Positions 39,521-47,883 of a stretch of 60,000 nt of DNA are shown one piece after another. The notes below the pieces were generated by a model, which did no database searches, was not told the DNA's origin, and worked only from the letters and a program-made list of their open reading frames with translations. Position 1 is the stretch's first letter, and every line of letters starts with the position of its first letter. The translations under genes and the position numbers were made by a program. The DNA comes from Nymphaea colorata (taxonomy: Eukaryota; Streptophyta; Magnoliopsida; Nymphaeales; Nymphaeaceae). Location: positions 20,670,854 through 20,730,853 of the forward strand of contig NC_045143.1 of NCBI RefSeq assembly GCF_008831285.2, written 5' to 3'.

Positions 39521-42500
39521 CGAAGTACTTAGAAGATATATATTAATGGATCTTGCAACAGTGTTTTTAAGAAACCTATGAAAAACTTTAAAACATATGG
39601 ACAATCAAACAACCCCCCTAGACAGTCAAATATAAACATTAGTCAAATTTTCACATCCAAAAAATGGCTCAACATTGTGGAACTTGAATCTAAGAGCTAA
39701 ATTCTGAGCTGGAATGGCTCAGTTACAGAAAATGCTGGATTTAGGCACCGAATACAGAAAGTATTGGAGCGACTCAGCATTGTGAAGCATGGTTGCATCT
39801 AAATGTAAAAGAGAAAGGGCAGACAAGATGATTTTCGAAGAAGAAAAAGAAGATTGAAAATGACAAACCAGTAAAAGAAAAAAAAAACAAAAATACTACT
39901 AAGAACAACAATAAAAAGAAAAAATAGTTCATGTAAGATGGTCGCCGGAGGTTGCCAGAGGTCGTTGGAGGTCGTCGGAAGTTGCGGGACGTCGCCGGAG
40001 GTCGACGGAAGAGCCAAACAGAGCCCACAGTATTGTCAAGATTCTGCATTTTTGAAAGGAAATATGAAAACAAAAAAAAAACCCTAAGTTTTGGACAAAA
40101 AATGGACTCGGTCAACATTGACCAAGTCTATTTTTGGACGGATACGATCCCGGGTACGTTGATCGTACTCGGCACGTGTTGACCCGTACCTGTGTTGCAC
40201 CCAAATGGTACGGTTACTCCACCAGAAATAACGTACCCATGTTACATAGAGAGAAACATGAAAAAAAAAGAGGAAATTCAATAATAAAAGGCAAATTAGA
40301 GTTTTTCATCAACAGTTAGCCATAAACAAAACAAAATATGCATGTTTAAGAGGCTTGGCCCTTATATTCGAATTAGATCTCGGATCCACAAACTAAAAAG
40401 ATCCAAACACAAAATAACATCAATAACCAAATAAGCTGAATTTAAAGCATAAACGGATCCGATCTATCTCTAACCACACTGTGTGAGCATTACTTAGTAC
40501 CTTCTCTCTATTCAGCTGCATTTGATGATAGAGGTACTTTATTATGTTTCTTGCAATGTCATGACATTAAAGAATCTCCTAGCACACAAAAAGCTTGTTG
40601 TTGAATATCGATTATTGGGGCCTCCCCAATCTACTGGCTGAGTAAATTATACTCTTGTTTCACAGCATAGCTTGATGGAGCAGTGAGTTGAACTCCCAAA
40701 TCATTAGTGTTTAGCCGCAGTTGATGACAAGACACTTTATTGGGTTTATTGCAACACCATGATATTAAAGAAAATGAAACATACAAAAACCTGTTGTTTG
40801 ACATTGATTGCTGGGTCTGCCCCCACTCTAAACTGATATAAGCAATTAACCATGGAAAGAAGCAGACGGAGAAAAAATCCTTAAATTATAGACTTCTTAA
40901 TGATATCTAACAATCCTCAATGCTGCTACCATGTGGACCATGGTTGGGATATGTTGTGATTGACTGATTGAATGCCCCGAGCAATATTTGACTGAGTTAT
41001 GGTATATGGGGTGAAGTTTCTTCTTTTTTAAAGATCTCATACTTGCATACATTATTTAAAATTTGAAATATTTCCTTGTCATTCCCAAATAATATTTACC
41101 TCTATTTCACTTATTTTGACAAATGACCATTATTTTTGAATTTTGTCATTTTTTTTTGTGGGAGCTGCCTAGGATCCATTTAGTTCTAGGTGATGGGAAA
41201 TGCCTTGGTGACATCTAGTGCCTTTAATTCCATAGCTACAAAACGTTGCGATGTTTCTTGAATCTTTTGTTTGCAGATGTTCATCCGCCGCAGCAGGTAG
41301 ATAGAGGGTGTCTAAATTGTTTTCTTGTGTTATCCCAAACTTCAATATACCAGCTCAAGAAGTAATGGAGATTTTGACAACTAAACCATTTGTAAATTTT
41401 ATGTTCTAACTGTTCAATTACTACAAAAGTTAATTTGTTTCGATTAGTTTGGTTACTGATTATCTTTTCAAGTTTTTCTTCATTATGGTGTATCATATAA
41501 TTTGATCTGGCTTCTAAAGTTTAAGGTTTGTCCAAACTGCAGTGCAAAGCTCATTGATATCTACCGCAATCGGCACCATATTGATGCATCTACTGGACTA
41601 AATGATCCAGCTGTTGCTACTGGCATTTCAGACCTTGTTTATGAATCCAAAGTGAAGCAACCAAAACAGGAATCAGGTGATGCTGACTTTGTTAATATTT
41701 GGGCAACCAATATGGAAGATGGCGAGTGGGGAAGCAGTGCACCGGCAATAAATCGGGTATGATGATTTTCATGTGGTAGTTTCCTTTTTGTTTGTTCCAT
41801 CACCATCCATGTAGTTAAAAGTGCTAAACGGGTCTAGGTAGTGGACATTCAAAAAAAGCCCAGGTGGGGCATAGTCAGCCTAGATGACCAAAAAGAAAAA
41901 CATAGAACGTTAGAAACTGACAAAATCCTTAGCAGTATTTATGTTCAGTATAATACTCAGCAAGTTTTAGAAACTAGGAACTTCTTACACATGTTTTATA
42001 TGTAATATCAACAATCTGTAAGCATATTTAGGATATTCAGCAATAACCGAATGAAGGAAAATATAGATAAGGTGGATTCCCCAAACAATGTAGCAAGGCA
42101 GAAGCTAAGGTGTCCTCCTGTTAGCCACCCCTAACTTGATGAACCCTTTACAAGAGGAGCCCCAAATAAGAAAACTCACTCAATCAACCCTAATCCCCGA
42201 TTAGGGTTCCTTCCTCCCAAAGGAAAAGAACTACAACCATTACTGTAACCACGTCTCATGCCCTTTGACCTATTTATAAGCGTCAATGGGTCAGCGCTAA
42301 TGGGACCTGATCCATATCCCAGATCCGGTTACTAACAATACTCTTCCCTTTGAAAAACACCTTGTCCTCAAGGTGTGGATTTGCCAAAATGCTTCTTGTA
42401 ACTTTAGTAAGGGATGAGACTACTTCTCCCGATAGAACCAGTTCGATGTAGGTATCTATATCTATGGCTTTGTGGGTGATCTTCAATTTGGAATCTTCCG

Positions 42501-45500
42501 GTGCCAGGGATGAAGGTTGCATTGCTGTTTGCATGGAGTTTTCCCTTGAAATGGTTGTTTTGCCTTCGCCACCTCCTCTTCCTCCTTGGAAGGGAAGTTG
42601 AGGACCAAAAGGAACGGCGAGTTGCTCATCTCCAACCCAGCGATGTGCTCTCGCATCTGTTTGATGGGCATGCACGTCTCGCTGGCAAACATGCAGAAAA
42701 TGGCCGACTGCAATGGGAAGTTTGACAGCCATTGGTCCTACCTTGCCTCGAGCTCCTTGGCGGCAGCTTCGACACCAATAAGCCGGCTAGAACAAGGGCT
42801 TCTTCCAGAGGGCAGAGTACGACCTGATGTAGCGGTTCTCCGTCTCCAAGGCACTCCTCACGGTGTTGGTAGCGCTCAGTGTCATGTTAGTGACCATGCG
42901 GCTGTAGGGCATTTTCAAGTAGTACCCGACATCTTGAGCCTCCAAGAGCTCCAGCCCGGCCAGGGCAGCATGACGGCACGGCGGAATGACCCTCAGAGCA
43001 GCGAGAATGAAGTCCCTTCCTAGGCCACATCATGGCTGTGCAGCAGAGTGGGCTAGAGCTTTGGCGAAGATGGAGAAGTAGACAGACCTGATGCCTAAGG
43101 AGTCAGCGAGAGGTGGGATCTAGTGGTGGGCAAAGTTGAAGATGACGACATCTAGTGAGAGTTGACAGAGGAGCTTGGCAATGCACTCGGCTTGTGACCT
43201 GAAGGAAAAACTCCATAATAGTTGGAGGCTCCAAAGGTGGATTCAACAATCATGGGCATACCTTTGACTGCTGGAAGATGGTATTTGAGGATGGGTATGT
43301 TGGAGGTCAAGAGTAGTTTGGATGTGACAAGGAAATGAGCACATCTAACATCCCACAAGGGCCAGATTCATATGTCACATAGGAAATGTAGGGTTCTTCC
43401 TAGAATCCAGCAGTGTCCTCGTAATCTCCTCCTACTGCCATGGGGGCTTCCTAGGTTGCTTTCCTCACCCTCGATGTTTTCATGATGGCATCATTGTAGG
43501 ATAGTCAATTTAACCTTTTGAACAGGGTACTTGTCGATTTCCATAGTTGTTTCTCCAAACAACGATCAGAATGGAGGGATGCCTCCCAATGTCGTAAGAA
43601 GTGTACACCCCACACAATAAAAACGCGACTCAAAGCGTTTTTCAGAAAGAACGCCTTGAGGCAGGGCCGTGAGGCGTACGCATTCCTAAAGCGTGCGCCT
43701 CATTTGGTAGAGGTGTACGCCTCCATCGCTGCACGCCTGTGAAATTGCTAGAGGCTGGAGCTGCGGCTGGTGGAGCGATCGCCCAACGTCAGAATTTTCA
43801 TTGCAACTGTAGGTCTCTCTCTTTGAGTTTCTTTCTCTCCATGGCAGACACCGAGCATAGGTGGCCATCATTGTTTCTCTGTCTTAGTCTTTATGTTCAT
43901 GCCGACGCTAGCCATGGCCACCCTCTCACTCTCTCAGCTCTCTAGCCATGACTAGCCCTGTGTGTGTGTTGCTGTGATCGTATACAATGTGTCGTCATGG
44001 CGCTTTTGTTACTTTGAGTGTATCACCATAGCCAGTGTTGTATCTTATGGTGTTGTGGCAATGTGGCTTACAAAGTCAAGATCTTGAACTTATTGTCTTC
44101 ATGCATGTCATCCTTGCACTCATATTACGTGTTCATCTTTGTTTTGCTATTGTCATCATTTGGAGTCTGGACGTGTACTTTGTGGATAGTGGTCCTCCTC
44201 CCATTGTTGCCAAGTTTTGCAAGTGGTGTTTTAGTTTACTATATGTTTTGGGATTTGTATTCTTACTTGATGGCTTAGCATTTAATGCATCTTTACCTTA
44301 TTATATTTTCTTTCAAATTTTTTACGTGCGTTAGTTATGCTGTTTTTCAGCTATGTTCAATCATTTACCGAAGCAATTGAAGAGTATTCATTACATTGTT
44401 TTGTCTTAGATAAATAAATAAAGAAACAGGAAAAATTTACATTACTACAATTACCTGTTATGTGTTATTGTTTTTATATGAAGGTAAAACAATAATAGAA
44501 GATTTAGAATATTTGAGTTTTGATGATGAAGCAACTGAAGAGGAAGATGAACCTATTCAATATATGGACGGTTCAAATGAAGATGAACTGTCATCCATTA
44601 AAGAAGATGACAATGATGAAGATACAATTGACCAATTGCCTACAAAAGTCATTTGAACTTTGTTAAATATCACTTGATAATTGCACAAATTAGTTACTTT
44701 TTGTAATTTTTGTATATATGCGTATTTCAATATGCTAATATTATTGTTCACAAATACTTGTTATTTACTTATTCTCTTAATTGATATTATCATCTGAATC
44801 TTGGTTTTCCTAGTTTTGGTTACTTGTTTTTCAATGATAGTTCTATGACATTTAACTGTTTAGGATAGGTCGTGCTATGCGCCAATTATGCAAACACTCT
44901 TTGTACTATGTATGTTACGAGTCTATGACATTGTTTTTGTTTGGATTTACAAATTATTGTGGTTTGAATATGTTGTGTATTGTTCTTTATTGATATGCTT
45001 AGTATTGTAGTCATTTTTTTTAGTTTTGTTGTTATTTTTATAAATATTATATAATTCACAAATTTGTCCGTGAAGCTTACACTTCAATTAACACCTCACT
45101 TCACCTCGACTCAGGGAGGCTCAACGCCCCGCCTCGCCTTATCGCCTTTTACAACATTGATGCCTCCAACAACAAGAGCAACCCTCTCAACGACGACCTC
45201 TTTGACCAAAAAAGCTACCTTCTTCTTGGCCACCCACCTAGTGGGCTTCTCTTGCCCATTGTCTTTGAGCCTGCAGTCTTGACTGAACGCACTATGGGCA
45301 TGAACTACCTTCCTTGTTTTCTCCAAAAACTCGTCTGCTTCTTCTCTGTCGCCCCCCTCCCATCGAATTCCTTCTTCGCATTCTCCCAGACTAGGACCTC
45401 TCTCAAAATTGTCTCCTTGATTTACATTCTTCATAAGGTTTGGAGCCTCCTCTTCCTTAACCCCCTTTCTACATCCATGGTAATCTTGGTTTGTGGTCTT

Positions 45501-47852
45501 GCTGCACTCTTCTTTCTTCCAGTACTGTTCGAATTCTTCTAAATGCCTCAAGACTCCGTCGACCAATTGCACCGTTGTCTCCACCAGATTGGGCATACCA
45601 GCAGCCCAGCATTGTCTAGGAAATTGCAATCGACTCCCTTAGCCTTCTGGTTTCACCCCCAACCACCAATAGCTGTTATCTAACCTCTCCATTTCTTCTT
45701 CCAACTCCATCATTGAAGGCTGCTCCTTAGGCCAGATTGGCCAGAAGGCTACTCCCTCAGGGATGAACGATTTCTGGTATTGCTTCCTACGCATGAAGAG
45801 GAATAATTTCCATTAAAGCCGTGAACTGAAGCCTGCAAGGTTACGAATGTACTTGTCATACCCTTTGGGCGGTTTTGGATTCCAAGCCTTGGGGCTGGGG
45901 ATGCCATACACCTGGGATTTAAGCTGCAGAAGCATGTAGTCTTCTAGAATCTCGTCCGATGGCTGAAGAGGCCCATAGATGATCATCCGTGGCATGGTTT
46001 CCGGCTCTGATGCCATTGTTAGCCATCGCTAACTTGGTGAACCCCTTACAAGAGAAGCCCCAAATAAGAAAACTCACTCAGTCAAGCCGAATCCTTGATT
46101 AGGGTTCCTTCCTCCCAGAGGAAAAGAACTACAACCATTACCACAACCGCGTCTCATGCCCTTCGGCCTATTTATAAGGGTTATTGGGTCAGCCCTAATG
46201 GGACCCGATCCATATCCAAGATCCAGTTACTAACACCTCCCACTAGGATTCCTTTGCAGGTGCCTAACCATGCCTTCACTGACAAATTCACCATAACAAG
46301 GGTGCATGCTGCTGACTACTGATACTGGTATCCAGAAGGTATGTATAATACCATCCGAAAAACAACCCCCCTGGAGGTTCTGCCTTCAAGTTTTATTAAA
46401 AATAATGGAAGAATAGAACAAATCAAACAAATCAAGACAGAAACAAACTTCCACTGAATTAAGCCACACTAGTGGAAGACAGAAACCTCAACGGAAGGCC
46501 ACTCTAAGGATATGGAACATCCATGACAAGAAAGTATCAAAATGACTAACCCTTCAGGAGCCTTAACTTTTCTTCCCAAACTGATTTCAGCCAACAAGTC
46601 CATCTTCTTTTATTAGAACAGATGAAAATCTTTTGAGTATCATTCTCCACATGTGCAACAAAAATCTGTTCGAATAAGATCATTTCAGAAAGCATATGAC
46701 TCATAAGAAGCTTCTGCATAGGTGATACCATACCATCATTAGGACATGGTTTGATGTCATTAGGATATGGTTTGATGGATATCTGCCCTTATAAAAATCT
46801 CCGTGTGACCATTTTCATCCATTCTTATGATGGTGTTTACAAGTGAAATGTTGTACATACTACACAGAATCTTACACCTGTACGTGGGTAACGTTGTTCA
46901 TTGCAACTTGATTTTGGAGCCTGAAGTTAAAGATGAGACATTTCATCTAGTGAAATTGTTATACTTGCTATATATTTTTGCTTTTCCATACCATGTACCC
47001 TTCAGCTTCTGCAATCTTGGGTTCTGCGTTGACTGCTTGTTTTCTTTTTTCAACTTATGTATCTTTTTATGCTTGTTCAGTGCATTTATGCTACAATAGC
47101 TAATCTTGTTTATACTTTTACTCTCTCTTAGGTAAACGAATTCCTTACTGGTGCGGGTACTGATGCCCCAGAAGTGGATGAGGAGATTGCTATTTCAAGA
47201 CCTTCCATTAGTTATGATGATATGTGGGCCAAGACACTTCTAGAAACCTCAGAAGCAGAGGTCCTTATTATATAAATTTATTTTCTCCTGTTCCTAAATG
47301 ATATTTAAATGACAGTTTATACATGGATTTTCAATTTAGTTTCTCAATTGTAGCAAGTTTACTAATTCATGCATTAATTCCTCTCTCTGATACAGGAAGA
47401 TGATGCCAGATCATCTGGGGCATCTTCTCCTGAATCTACTGGCTCAATTGAAAGTTCAATATCATCCCATTTTGGTGGGATGCGTTACCCATCTTTGTTC
47501 AGTTCACATCCATCATCTTATAACAAATCGGTATGCACTATTCTCTTTCTTTTTATGTCACTAAACTGTATTATACCTGTTGGGGTTTGTTCTATAGATC
47601 TTGAGTTCTGTTGTTTATTTGAGACAAAATTAAATATGTAGGTCAGTTTAGTTACGTAAACTGTGATCTACATCGCACAAACTCTTCAAAAAAGAGGCAG
47701 CACCCACATCAACACAACGTGGGTGTGGGTGTGAAGGTGACAAGACAAGCACCCCAACCGCACCCTCTCGTATTCATGTTCAAAATTTTTCCGTTCTTTC
47801 TTTTTCTTCTATCTCCCTCTCTTTCTTTATTTACAATAATAAAAGTAATAAA

Positions 47853-47883
<31 letters not shown>

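Larger units (their letters stand above)
30380..40490 (-). mobile_element. Old Ty3/gypsy-type LTR element, host of Copia 2
   Basis: Left LTR about 30380-30705 and right LTR about 39336-40488 share GT(G/A)(G/A)TTAGAGTT...ACTCTAATC, then AATTCAATAA, CATCAATAAC and GATCCGATCTATCTCTAA. The right copy is enlarged by an 837-bp insertion. The minus-strand interior holds gag and protease-region remnants but no recognisable RT or integrase, so it was internally deleted or was a non-autonomous derivative. A TGGCATCAGTCAGG site just inside the right LTR, read on the minus strand, resembles a Met-tRNA primer-binding site. The exact ends are uncertain. Confidence 0.72.
42119..46235 (-). mobile_element. 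Non-autonomous LTR retrotransposon carrying a captured glycosyltransferase fragment
   Basis: LTRs 42119-42337 and 46017-46235 are each 219 bases (TGTTAGCC...GGTTACTAACA / AGTTACTAACA) and differ at roughly 24 positions (~11%). A perfect CCTCC duplication flanks it at 42114-42118 and 46236-46240. The minus-strand primer-binding site TGGCATCAGAGCC adjoins the right LTR, and a purine tract (GTTTTTCAAAGGGAAGAG) adjoins the left. No pol genes are present. The interior holds a short gag-like frame and a UDP-glycosyltransferase-like fragment, and is split by hAT element B. Without B and one copy of its duplication the element is about 2.5 kb. Confidence 0.9.

Noticed and set aside
42586-43023. 145-codon + strand frame in the gene-carrying LTR element
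   Set aside because: It is antisense to the UGT-like fragment, which accounts for the coding-like composition.
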